Positions 13,114 through 24,560 of a stretch of 64,000 nucleotides of DNA are shown here, piece by piece. The stretch comes from Warburgia ugandensis (taxonomy: Eukaryota > Streptophyta > Magnoliopsida > Canellales > Canellaceae): positions 39,662,684 through 39,726,683 of the forward strand of contig CP141128.1 of assembly GCA_035236585.1 (NCBI GenBank). Reading direction: 5' to 3'. The notes beneath the pieces were generated by a model. It searched no databases and was not told where the DNA came from. It saw only the letters and a program-made list of their open reading frames with translations. A program made the position numbers and the translations under genes. Position 1 is the stretch's first letter. Every line of letters begins with the position of its first letter.

Positions 13114-16100
13114 TGTCACACCTCGGGTTTTATCAATAATAAAATAATATTTTCTATAAAAAGCCGGGATCCCTATTTTAAAACTTTGATTTTTAAAGTG
13201 ACCAAAAACAAAAGTCAAATAAAAGCTTTATTTCAAAATCCTGGGAGTCATACAACCACAAAACCATAGATCTAACGGTGAAATGAAATCCCATTTCTAC
13301 CGAAAATCTACAGTCTCATCTGTATTTTGGACCATTGCACACAACACATGCAATACAAAATCACCTGATAAACACAATACAAGGCATGACACATGGGAGA
13401 CTTAGTCTCCTCACCTATCCATCCTACTCAAATACTATTTTCAATGAAAATGTAGAGTCCAACAGTGGATAAGAAAATCAAGTCATGACAAGTTACCCAG
13501 GGTCTGTCCATACAACCATCACATCCAACATAATTTCATATCCTCACATCCAGGTCACATTGCAATTATACTAACATACAGTCCATATACAAATAACCAA
13601 AGTGAGGTCCTGAACAAACCTTATCATCTCTGAAATGTCCTCAATACTCCAATGGAAACTATCATCACTTTCGTCTGCACTATAAGCACATCAACCTGTA
13701 GCAACTCTCTGTATCTGAGGTATTGCAAACAAAGCAATGCCTCAGCAAATTATTTCTTATGTAGGTGATCACATTTAATACGAATGCAATGAAATAGTGC
13801 AGTATAAGAGTATCAATGTCACGATAAATCTCATGGAGTAAAACATCATATAATGCATCGAATCATTAGGCATTAAAGAAATCAGAGCATAAAGAATCAT
13901 GAGTCTGTTTAAAAAAATAGTAGCAATCAAATCATTGTTTATGCCTGATCATAAAGATATCATATCCAATCATCATGGCCTACAAGGCATGAATAAAGCA
14001 TAATTGTACCTTTTTCAAAACCAAGTCAGGGTTTATCCCATCTTAAAAATATGAATGCATGTCATGATAAACAGGGCACTATACATCATCAAGCCCTAAA
14101 AGTGTTCCACGACACTCAATCACTGGTAACGAGTACTCAAACCAATCCATGGGTCCCTCCCGTGTAGCCCGCATCAGCCCTCGAAATCTGTCACGGCCTA
14201 AGCCCGACTTACCCTGGTTCACCTAACATATAAATACCATATGAGCATACAAAATAAGAGTATGAGCTACTATGCTGAAGTGGCAACCACTCAGGATCTC
14301 AACCACTACCACTCCCTGTCAACACCATAACAGGAGACATCTCCATCCCCATGGGGGGGAACAGACCCCTAGGGAGACTACCCATGATACCCATTCCTAT
14401 GTACTGGGCCCTCTCTTAGGGTAGTGTCTAATCATCATCATCATAAATTCAGAGGGCGGGTGGCCAGCCCTACAAGCATAGTACCGACCCGGTGGAAACA
14501 CTCATCATAAATCAGTGAAAACATGATACAAACCATAGAAGCACCCATGTGTAAATAGTCTCAAGAAGAAAAAGTAAAAGGGTAAGATGATGTATCATTT
14601 ATCGTACCTGAAAGCATGGGTAAATCATGTAGACCAAGATGTCATAATATCAATCAGGTATGTAGAAGGCATTTCCATGAAAACATAATAGGGCACAAAA
14701 ATCATGCTTCAAGATTTCAAAATAACATGGCATGATCCGTGAAATCAGGAAATTAATTAAATGCAATCACCTACCTCAGACGAAGAATCAATCATCTATG
14801 CCTCTCAAGTCTCGATAAAACTCTAGCCTAGTTCAATCACCTCAATACCCATACATGGATACACATCACATCCAGTCATACTCAAAATTCAATTTATCTA
14901 ACTTGGATTCTTAATTACACAACATTACACTTTCATATTCATTACATTCAAGACAGTCCAATGATTCCCAACACTAGAATCTCAAGGCAGGGCCTGCCCT
15001 AATTGGCTAATAATTCAATTCATACTTAACCGGCCCCAATCATAACCATCTAGTCCTTCTTAATCATATCATTACACATTTCAAAGTCACTAAGCTCAGA
15101 TCATATTAATCTTGGTTAATTTATCATTCAAATCAATTAATCAGGCATTATTATGTCACTATCATGCTCAATCGTATCTAATCAAAATAAAATCAATCCA
15201 TTAAATGATTAAGATAGTGTTATTACCTTGAACAAGTCAATTTGAATAACCTCCACTTGTCTGCTGGGTCGGATCATCCACCGATCGCATCAATTGTGCT
15301 CAACTATCAAACATTCAAACTAATCTCATCAAAGATCCTCACCTGATCGCCCTAGATCACATAACAACTTAGTAAGTCTAGTTAATTAATCCAATTAAGA
15401 ATTCTAAATGGTTCGGATCATCAAAGTGGATCCAATTTCATACCTGGATCTTCAATTGATCTCAGTCATTGATCATGATCAGCTAAATCATCACCATAAA
15501 CACGTCGGACCCCACATTCTTGTATAGATCCTTGATCTACACTTCATGAGGATCACTACAAACTACTTGGATCATAACAAAGTCAAATCATCATGGATCA
15601 GATGATCTGACCTCTGATCAAAGGTCTGGTCAAATCAATGATTAGATCTTCCCTAATCGAAGAATGGGAAGATGAGTATCATTCCTCACATTACAAGGAT
15701 CATGAGGGTACTCTCTGATCTCTGAGATTCCTCCAGGATTATCTAGAATCACGGTTCAAAGATTAAGGGTAAAAAGGGTCACTGGGTCAACTCAATGTCT
15801 CCCAAACGAGTTGCGATGAGTTTACTCGGCAAGTCAATTCAACCTTAACTTGCCAAAGTCAAGGGAGACAAGGGAGAAGGAGATGGTGTATGGGCACACC
15901 ACACACCTACAAACCTGGCTGTGCTTGTGTAAGCTGGGCACGCTAGCCGCCCTGAAGGTCAGACAGTGCTGGTGCCGTGGAGAAGACAAGGGTAAAGGGA
16001 AAACTCGATTTGGGCTCGCCGATGATAGAGAGGTTAGGGGTTTTCTTCGTTTCATCGCACTGGACATAATGATTGGCTCGTATCGTCAATCCGAGCTGTC

Positions 16101-16406
16101 ATCCTCTCCGGCGACCGCTACATCACTAGCAAAGTCTCACTGTGTTTTCTCAAGTTTTCCAACATGTAGATCTCATGCGGCGTGAAGCTTCTCTCCTCTT
16201 CTCTCTTTTCCTCTTCCTTCTTCCTTCCCTTTCTTCTCCTTTCTTCTTCTCTCCCCCTGTTTCTCCTTCATCGTCAGGTTTCCTACTGTGTCGGGTTTGG
16301 GAACAAACCTATTGGTTTGTTCTCAATTCACTTAAGTGGGGGAGTGTGCTAGTATTAAATACACCCCTTGTTTAAGGGTTTTTTTTTTTTTTTTTGGGAT
16401 GTTACA
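13114..16406 (-). mobile_element. Solo LTR, family P copy 1 (reverse orientation)
   Basis: The 3293-bp unit reads TGTAACATCCC at its start (16406, minus strand) and ends ACCCGAGGTGTGACA at 13114, giving standard TG...CA termini. It is flanked by a perfect 5-bp duplication, AAAAT, at 13109-13113 and 16407-16411, so both ends are exact. It interrupts Athila pol between RT and RNase H. It is homologous in reverse to 29831-33499 and to the fragments at 42376-43010 and 53170-53897. No primer site or internal domain lies inside, so it is a solo LTR. It is very rich in GATC between 15240 and 15760 and less AT-rich from 15840 to 16340. Confidence 0.9.
13715..13745. promoter_or_regulatory. LTR stem-loop (family P copy 1)
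   Basis: Arms CTGAGGTATTGC and GCAATGCCTCAG pair over 12 bp with one G-T pair and a 7-base loop (AAACAAA). It lies about 600 bp from the LTR 3' end and is one of a set of conserved stem-loops described in the findings. Its role is unknown; an RNA structure in the R or U5 region is the simplest guess. Confidence 0.65.
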
Positions 16407-16900
16407 AAAATAGTATGAAATTTACTTGCTAACGAGTCAACATTTGACATTAATAATGATTGTATGTGTGTATTTGAGTGCATTAAATCTGAATTTTCCT
16501 CCATACCCATTATTAGACATCTTTGGTGGAGTTCACCTTTATAGATCATCTGTGATGCCTATGATCATGCAATCGGTGCTATTTTGAGGAAACACAATGA
16601 TAAGTTACCCCATGTGATTCATTATGATAGTAGAACACCAAATGTTGCACAATTCAATTATTCCACCATGAAAATGGAGTTGTTAGAAGTTGTGTTTGCT
16701 TTCAATGTGTTTAGATTTTATCTATTAGGACTTAAGGTTAGTGTTTGTTTGGATCATACCGCACTAAAGTATCTTCTTTTTAAGAAAGATATTAAACCTA
16801 GATTGATTTGATGAGTTTGATATTAAATTTTTTGATAAGAAAGGTTTTTAAAATGTAGCCACAGATCACTTATCTAGGATTATTGTTGAGTCTACTAGTG
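16407..16900 (+). pseudogene. pol: Athila RNase H domain, degenerate
   Basis: RNase H removes the RNA strand during reverse transcription. After the 5-bp duplication the pol reading resumes with 'SSIPIIRH' and then 'ICDAYDHAIGAILRK' (from about 16540), the conserved C-D-A-S-D-(Y/F)-A-x-G-A block. An open stretch of 75 codons starts at 16584 and contains 'FNYSTMKMELLEVVFAF' (the N-Y-T-T-E-K-E-L-L-A-V-V-F-A block, with catalytic Glu kept as M-E) and 'VCLDHTALKYLLFKKD' (catalytic D-H). A stop at 16809 breaks it; 'ATDHLSR' (V-A-D-H-L-S-R in intact elements) follows at about 16860 in a shifted frame. This is the best preserved pol segment. Confidence 0.85.
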
Positions 16901-17039
16901 AGTTTGTGCCCATTATTGAGTCTTTTTCAAATGAAAAATTGATGCATGTTTCTCAATTACCTTGCTTTGCTAATATAGTTAACTATTTTGTTACTAAAAA
17001 GATGTTCTCATATTCAGGAAAATAGGATAGGTCAAGATT

Positions 17040-18240
17040 TTTAGCCGAGGTCAAGTACTTCTCTTTGGATGATCCATATGTGTTCAAGTATTATCTCGAT
17101 CAAGTCATTACCAGATGTGTTCTAGGTAGAGGTCATTATAGTGTCTTTCTTATTTTCCATGACCATGCATGTAAAGGTGATTTTAGTGCTAAAAAGATCA
17201 TTACAAATATTTTACAATGTGGATTTTATTGGCCCACTATTTTCAAGGAATCTCATGCTTATTGTGCTGCATGTGATGATTGTCAAACATTAGGAAGCAT
17301 AAGACATATAGACTTGATGACCTTATCCTATTTTAATTGTTGAAATTTTTGAAGTTTGGCCATTCATTTCATAGGTCATTTCCCTAGTTCCTTTAGAAAC
17401 TATAATATTTTTGTGGTTTGGAATATGTGTGTAAATGGGTAGAGGTGGTAGTGAGCAAAACTAAGGACCACAAGGTGGTTGTCTAGTTCTTGAATGAAAA
17501 CATCTTTGCACATCTTGGCATTCCACATGCTATTATTAGTGATGGCAGAAAACATTTTTGTAGCTAGGTTTTTGAAACCTTAATGTAAAAATACAGTATA
17601 ACCCATATAGTTGCAATTCACTACCATCCATAAACTAATAGCCAAGTAGAGCTATCCAATAGAGAGATCAAGCATATCTTAGAGAAGACGGTAAATCCTA
17701 ATAGGAAAGGTTTGTCATTATGACTTAGTCGTGCATTGTGGGTTTATCGTATAACATGTAAGACTCCCATTGGAAAGTCTCCCCACCTCTTAGTTTGTGG
17801 AAAGACCTATCATCTACTAGTTGAGGCAGATCATAAAGCATATTGAGTAGTCAACAAACTCATGTTTGATTTAGAAAATGTAGGCACCCACATGAAACTT
17901 CAACTTCAAGAGTTTGAGGAGATTATGAGAGATGCACATGAGAGTACAAAAAAGTATAAGGATCATATGAAGGTGGCTCATGATAGGCATATTTTGCAAA
18001 AATCTTTTACACCTAGTCAAAAAGTCCTTTATAACTCCCAATTGCTTTTCTTTTTTAAGAAAGTTAAGATTTTGATGGATTGGTCCTTATGTATTTCTTA
18101 TTGTTTATTCCCATGGGGTAGTCAAAATTGAGAAAGATGGGAAAGTTTCAAAAGTCAATGGTCAATTGTTGAAATCACCTTTAGAATCACGTTTATTAGG
18201 ATTGACTTCACTACATGTCAGTTGTATACTATCAGTTTAA
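17040..18240 (+). pseudogene. pol: Athila integrase, degenerate
   Basis: Integrase inserts element DNA into chromosomes. The open segment 17065-17343 holds the N-terminal zinc-binding region: 'FHDHACKGDFSAKK', 'GFYWPTIFKESHAYC' and 'CAACDDCQ'. The second His of the HHCC set (G-G-H-F in intact relatives) is Asp here. The core follows with 'FIGHFPSSFRNY' (17367), 'GIPHAIISDG-KHFC' (17517-17560, second catalytic Asp), 'QVELSNREIKHILEKTVNPN' (17643-17702, catalytic Glu kept), 'ALWVYRIT-KTPIGKSP' and 'HLLVEADHKAY'. The C-terminal part 17862-18131 is open (89 codons) with 'HMKLQLQEFEEI' and 'ILQKSFTPSQKVL', then 'KVNGQLLK' at about 18150. Several frameshifts and stops make it dead. No chromodomain is seen. 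Confidence 0.85.
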
Positions 18241-18477
18241 GTTTATAGTCTAGTTGAGTCAATAGTAAGTCTTGCACTTGTGTGTGCATTCTTGAGTTAA
18301 TCATTGTATATTATTTCGGATCATGGTTTGATTGCATCAACATTTTCATCATGAGAAATCTGTATCATATTCGACATGCATATAATTCAAGTACACTTCC
18401 TCTTACCTTTATCTTCCAACTTTATTTTATTGTTTGTTATTGGTATCAATTTTAAACATTGAGGAAAATGTTTGAAT

Positions 18478-18494
18478 TAAGTCTAGGGGTGGGG
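18478..18494 (+). other. Polypurine tract of Athila element 1
   Basis: The sequence aagtctaggggtgggg lies at the end of a stretch ('acattgaggaaaatg...') that typically leads into the plus-strand primer of plant Ty3/Gypsy elements. It sits about 250 bp after the last integrase homology. What follows is not the expected LTR but a reverse-oriented LTR-like sequence, so the 3' junction has been rearranged. Confidence 0.5.
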
Positions 18495-19369
18495 TTCTGT
18501 TGTGAATTTTAGTTGCACTTTGGACAAGTACACGGGTCTATTATAAAATAATTGTGTAAGACCAAGTCAATCCCACGAGGATATTGCCTTAAGAGTTAAG
18601 ATATAATCTAAACAAGTTACTCTAGCTAGCCAACCACTTTGGAGTAAATTTTTAAATATTTAATATATGAAAAATAAATTAGAATTAATTAAAAAGGTTA
18701 GCCAAAAATTAGTCCCAAAGCCATCACTTTTTAGGACAAAAAAATAACTAAATTTTAAATCTATAATTATACTAAAATAGAAATTAAATCTACTTTCTAA
18801 CAATTTAAACTAATAAAGCCTATAATAAAGAAAGAATTACAATTCTAAAAATAAAATTAACAAATAAACTAGGAGTTAAATAATTCATGAAATAAATTTT
18901 GCATTAAAAGTAAAATATGCATTACATAATGAAAAATTAGAAGAACTTTCCCTTAAAAAGATGAAGCATTGGATCTCTCTACATTATGTCACTCATTGAG
19001 TCAAGATTGCACCTTCATAAATTGCACGAAAACTGAACACTCTCACAAAAATCTCACAAGAAAAACTCAAACTCAAAACTCTGAAAAAGCTCAAACTCTC
19101 TCATAAAACCCTCCATTGCTCCTCTCATTCACTCCAAGTGGCAAGGGGTTTATGTGCTCCCCAATGCCTTGAAACTCCTAAGCACCACTATTTATAGGTT
19201 TTCCAACCTCACCTCTCCATAGCAGTCTATGAAACTTAGGAAAAAAATTGAATTTTCTTAAGTTCTTAATCTTTATTTTCTTTCTATTTCTTCCCAAATC
19301 CTTTTTGACTTACCCTTTCTTCCTCTTTAGATTTTCATTCATTTCTACTAATTTATATTTCTCTATTTA
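18495..19369 (-). mobile_element. LTR-like remnant in reverse orientation
   Basis: Read on the minus strand, this resembles the promoter and downstream end of a Ty3/Gypsy LTR. A TATA box (CTATAAATAG, 19197-19188) is followed by about 600 bp of leader and then by 'cctcgtgggattgac' and 'acccgtgtacttgtcc', phrases found just before the primer site in Athila/Tat LTRs. It is cut on the right by the LTR at 19370. The pyrimidine-rich sequence at 24256-24560 may be its continuation (both sides share 'ttcttcccaa' followed by 'tttgac'). No primer site is visible beyond 18495. Confidence 0.45.
19188..19197 (-). promoter_or_regulatory. TATA box of the reverse LTR remnant
   Basis: CTATAAATAG on the minus strand is a strong plant TATA match. 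The downstream sequence is purine-rich, as in retrotransposon leaders. Activity cannot be judged. Confidence 0.4.
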
Positions 19370-22300
19370 TGTAATAACCCCAATTTTTGTAATTGATTGA
19401 GAAAATCAATAAAGTTTGAGTTTCAGATATTTCAGGCTGAAATATTAGGGTTATTTAGAATATACTTTTTATAAAAGTATAATCAAATCATAAGACATGT
19501 AAATTTGAAATTAAACTTAGTAAACCCTCCAAAATGACTGTAAGCATGACAAATTCTGAATTCAGATGAGAAATCCTTAAGTTTCTTCACTTCTTGGCTA
19601 AAAGGGGTAAAATAGTAATTTTATCCAAAAATCAAAATCTCCCAAAAATCAAAATATAAGACATCAAAGTTTAGAATGTACTAAGAAATACGAATCCAAC
19701 GCCACTAAGTATACTCAAATCCGAGATCATGGGTATAAAACCCAAAATTTTATACATAAATGGCAAAACTGTCTTTTTACACCATGTGGGGCCCACAAGG
19801 GACCCAAAAACGAATCTTATGAGCAGCCGACATGAAGTCATGGGTCAAAAAACATCAGCTGGTCTTGGGGAAGAAAAATAGAGCATGGGGAAGAAAAAAT
19901 GGAGCATGGGAGACTTTCATGCCATTTAATAATAAGAAATAAAATATTATAATCATGAAAAAAGACCCAAAATGCCTATAAATACAACCCCAAAAATCCT
20001 CCAAAAATACTCATAAAATCCCCACGAAATTTTATTCACTCTCCCTGAAAACTCCCAAAACCCAAAATTTCCAAGAGATATCTCTCTTTTCAATTTGTTT
20101 TTCTTTTTAGATTGGAACAAGAGACCTAAAATCAATTAGGCACTCTGTTCCAGAGCCAATTTCATCAATTCCACCGTCCAAAACTTCCCAACATATCTAT
20201 TCTACAAAACCCCTAAAGCAATTTCAAGATCCAACGGTTCAAACAACAGAAATTTCCAAGAAAGGTGGATCTTAGGCCATATCTTCATCAACAAGGTATT
20301 CTTTTTAAATTGGGCATATAACCAAAGTTTTTTCTCCAATCAAGTAGGTGGAAATACTTTCTACAGATTTTTAATACTGTTTTATGTAATTTTTAGTTTA
20401 CTGTAATTTATTTTGGTAATAAAAAGGTAAAAATAAAGTAAACACTAGAACCCTTAATTTGGGATGATAGAGTCCTCAGATGAAAATTCTGACGGCACTA
20501 ATTGATCCAGAAGGGTCCAAAACCCCAAGCATAGAATTTTCATAATGATTAAAGATGTTTTGGGCCCTCAATTGAGAGAAGATTGATTGGACGGTTCAGA
20601 ATGGACTATCCGATCTTCGGATCTAAGGGCGCCCAAGACACACACGTGACGCACCCATGGAAACGGCGCATGCAGAAACGTTCTGCATGTGCACTGCGCA
20701 TGGGACATCGTCCCAAGCTAAACGACGGCGCGTCCGTCAAACCCACAAGCGGACGCACCAAACGACAGTCCCGTTTATAAGCGCACGGACAACGAACGTC
20801 CCGCTCGTCCTGTTCGCGTTTGTGGACGCCCCTTAAGGGCGCTTGCTCAGTTCATCCCACTGGACACGCCCGACAAACCGTGCGCGTCCGCCCGGCTTGG
20901 TTTTCCGCCCAAAAGATCTGGGCCATCCGTTCCTTGGGCCCAGATCAAATCTAAGCCCTAGGAAGGACTGTGAACTTCCAGATCCAATTCTAGAGCCATC
21001 TAAACTCCAAATTGAGATTGGAAAGAAGCTATGGAAAGCTTGAAACCTCTATTTTTTTATGAGATGATAAAATTGACATAATATTCAGTAAAAATTTCTG
21101 TATTAAAGAAACAAGTTTCCAATTACCTAGATCTTGAAGATCTGAGATGATCAAATCTTGAAAATATGTTTTAATAATGAGATACTATTGAAATAAAGTG
21201 AGATCTATGGTTTATTTGGATATATATGAGATATATTAAGAGATCTACCTATTATGGTAGAAAAACCCTAAAAATACAAAGGGACCCACTTGATCAATGA
21301 GATCAAGTCTGATCAGATCCTTGGGATGGATAGAATGAATGTTGATATGATGAAATCTAAGGAAATCATGGATGGATTATGACAAAAATAGATCAATATG
21401 ATCTTTAGACCTTAATAAAGAAAATCCCCTAAATATAACTAAAATTCTTAATCAAAGGAAAAGATCTAAGATCTAATGGTTGGATCATAAGTAAAGGTTT
21501 CTAAAAATGTTAATGCAATTAGCTTCATTTTATATAATAGCATTTTAAATATGATTATGTTATAAAGCATGCTAGTATAACATTTAGACTTTAGCATGAT
21601 ATATGATTTCATTGTTATCATAAGGTGCTACATTTAATTATCGTAGGGGCACTTTAGTATGATTTCATACCATTCTAACTTAGGACCATGCTAGAATTTC
21701 ATATAAGTTTATACTATAGTATGAGATTATACCTTAAGTCCATGTTAGTTTAAATTGAGTTATTAAGGTATATTAGTTGGAAATCATGTTAGAGTAATTT
21801 TAAGTACCTTGTCTCATTATCATTAAGTGTTAAATTATGTAGTTTTATGCTTTGAATTTATAATTCATTTATGGTTAAATGTTATTAGTAGATCTACTTG
21901 TTATGAGATAAAGAGCATAAAACATCAAAAATGTATTCTAATGAGAAAGTAGAGTTTCATGACACAAATAAGAATCGAGTACTTTAGACTTAATTAGTAA
22001 GGACTATAGTTAGTAGGACAATATAAGGATTATAAAATCCTTGGCCCAAACTAGGAAAAGAATAATAAACCCCATGAATGACATTATAAATATTCATGGA
22101 CTTAATTAAAATCCATTAAAAAGGGTACTTAGGGTAAACATGCTTATATGAACCTTATAAAAGGTTGAGCTATGGTCATTCTAGTGAATGATGAACATAG
22201 TGGTTAAGGGGATTATCTAATAGAGCCTCACTCTTTCCCTACCTTCCGTTGACGTTTGTGAGGTCTAAACGCCTCCTTACATGAGGATTGAAGTAATCAC

Positions 22301-24255
22301 TTTGTGTTCACCCATTCAGCTAGTAAGCCTTAGCCAATTGGAAATAAGAGGAGCAGTCTAGATTTAGGCTTGAATAAGTTACCTTCAACCAGCACATTAA
22401 CTGGTTGAATAATAATAATAAGAGCATAAAAGGTTAGTAAATTACCTAACCCTAATAAAAACAATAAGTAAGATAAGGATGATCAAACAAGATCCATTAG
22501 ATCTTGGATGATCAAGAACAGTAAGAATAAGAATACTATATTGTACTTAGTATGCATGTTTATTATTATGCTTGTTATAGTTCATTAGATTAGATAATCC
22601 AAACCCTTGATCAAAGATGATTCAAGGAAGAAAACCAAGATCATCCTCCATAGGGATGATCCAATAACTGAACTTAGATCAAAGAAGAACTAGATAATAG
22701 AATATCTAGGACCTTGATCTTTATCGACATGTGTAGATTGTCAATCAATGGATCTATGAAAGATCAAGATCAAGGAGATGGACAAACAAAGACTTAGAGA
22801 TAGAAAAAATACTTAGATGAATGATCTAAACATCATTCTAAACATCAGATCTAGTGATCAATAGGATTGTTCATAATTTATATATTGACAATATGTATGG
22901 ATGTACAGATTACATACATCAGTCAAGATCATGGAAGATTGAGGAAAAGAGATCAATCCTTAAAGGTAGAAGGATTTGATGAATGCATACATGATTGTAC
23001 TCATGATCTTATGTTGACAAGAGTAATGTTAATACTTGTATTAAATCTCTTGAAAACCTTATGATCCAACCAAACACATATAAGATGGTTAAGGACTAAA
23101 CTATAAGTGAATAGGGAAGTAGAAAATATTTCAGCCCTAAGTAAACAGACATATGGTCTGATATATATGAAATCTATTTTACATACAAGCTTGGAGGCTT
23201 GTGAGTTTGTTTTAATAGGCATAAGCCTAGGGGAATGCTATTGCTAGAGGAGTTATGAGGGTTTGGTCACCCGCTCCTTGAAATTTGATGATATGATGAT
23301 ACCTTGCCCAAAGAGAGGCTAAAAGTCGGGTGGTGGCAATTATGGGAAGGCCACCACTATGAAAGTCTTGCCCCCCCATACGTATAGTGACATAATATTT
23401 TCCACCGTGGTATCAGTGGTGAACAAGGCAGTTATCCGAGTGCGCTAGTACGGATCAAACTGCAGCATAGCAACCTCTCTGATTATTTTGCACTATGATG
23501 CATATGAGAATAGGCATACTGAAATGCCTTATGTTTTAGCATAATGAAATGCTAGGTAATTGTATATTACCAATATTTCCCAAGAAGGGTAATTCCCAGT
23601 ATAAGATTAGTTGTAATACTAAATTCTCATAATAGAGAGAATTGATCAGCTTAGTTGGGAATGATATTTGACTATTTTCACAAATTTAACTGGTTTACCC
23701 ATGAAGGGTATGTATGTATATAGATATACATAACTTACAAAGTAAAGAGTATGTTTATGGATAATGGGATTATGAAGTATTGGAATTACATTGTCAATGT
23801 TATGTTTCTTAAATCCCCTACCAAGCATTGCTTGCTGAACAAGTACACAGATACAAGGAAGGAGAGTTAGGAGCTAAAGACAATAGAAGACTTGAAGAGA
23901 ATAATCTTCAAGGTATACCCTTGAAGACATGTATTTTTCTTTGTTGAGAGTTTTATTGTATAGTGAGCTTGAGTTTTGGATTATGTAATTTGGACAAGTA
24001 TTGTACTAGATTTGGCTGTACTGTGAACCACTAGATGGATCCTGGAGTTTAATAAAAGTATATTCCTTCAATGGAATTTTATTTTGTACACAAATTGTAC
24101 TTATGTTATGTATGAAGTGGTGACTTGGGTTTTCAAAACAAGTTCTAAAGAAAAGTATTTTCGTTGCTTTGTTTTGCCAAAAAATTTTACACTCTTAAGG
24201 GCCCTGCCTTTCAAAATACATTACAAAACGTGTTACAAAAACCTGGGTCATCACA
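19370..24255 (+). mobile_element. Long LTR, family B copy 1
   Basis: The 4886-bp unit begins TGTAATAACCCC and ends CTGGGTCATCACA. It is homologous along its whole length to 43011-47440 (reverse), to 47441-53169 and to 62803-64000 (reverse). Near its 3' end it holds the block 'cacccgctcc...gaaggcc...gtggtatcagtgg' shared by all copies. No 5-bp target duplication is visible (attta on the left, gtttc on the right), so one edge may have been altered. There is no pol or primer site inside, so it behaves as a solo LTR or a non-autonomous unit. The stem-loop found in other copies is collapsed here at about 23835-23852. Confidence 0.75.
20590..20935. other. CpG-rich block inside family B copy 1
   Basis: In a CpG-poor window this block holds dozens of CpG sites ('ggcgcgtccg', 'gcgcacggac', 'cgcgtccgcccgg'). 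Family B copy 2 has no such block: flanking sequence continues directly from the part matching 20580 to the part matching 20940 (46165-46205 on the minus strand). It is therefore an insertion in copy 1 or a deletion in copy 2. Short ORFs across it (20583-20780, 20843-21043) have no recognisable product. Confidence 0.6.
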
Positions 24256-24560
24256 GTTTCCACCCAATTTCCCCAAATTCTCTAACTTTCCCTTTCTTCC
24301 TAAAATTCCTTTCTTCTTTTCAATTCTCTTCTCTTATCCCTCTCTTTCTTCTTTCAATTACAGATTTTCCCTATTCTTCTTCCCAATTCCTCTTTGACAT
24401 TCCCTTTCTTCTTAAAATTCCTTTCATGTTTCCACTTGACTTCCTTGATTTCCTATTTTTACCCAATTCAAAGATTTTCTCTTTGCTATCGCATGCCAAT
24501 TTTCTTTACAATCCCTTCTTAGCTTGGTTTGGACCGTCTATCTTCATTGGAGTCTAATTG
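24256..24560. repeat. Polypyrimidine stretch
   Basis: Low-complexity C/T-rich sequence ('ttcctttcttc' repeated) on the right side of family B copy 1. It shares 'ttcttcccaa' followed by 'tttgac' with 19285-19315 on the left side, so it is probably the other part of the interrupted LTR-like remnant. An open frame through it continues from the LTR end and is not a gene. Confidence 0.45.

Noticed and set aside
15850-16185. 111-codon frame in GC-richer sequence
   Set aside because: It is the leader part of the family-P LTR on the opposite strand. It shows no family signature and has no match in copy 2.
24084-24557. 157-codon open frame
   Set aside because: Its first half is the end of a family-B LTR and reads the same peptide as 43306-42950 only because the DNA is a repeat; the second half is polypyrimidine. 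There are no domains.
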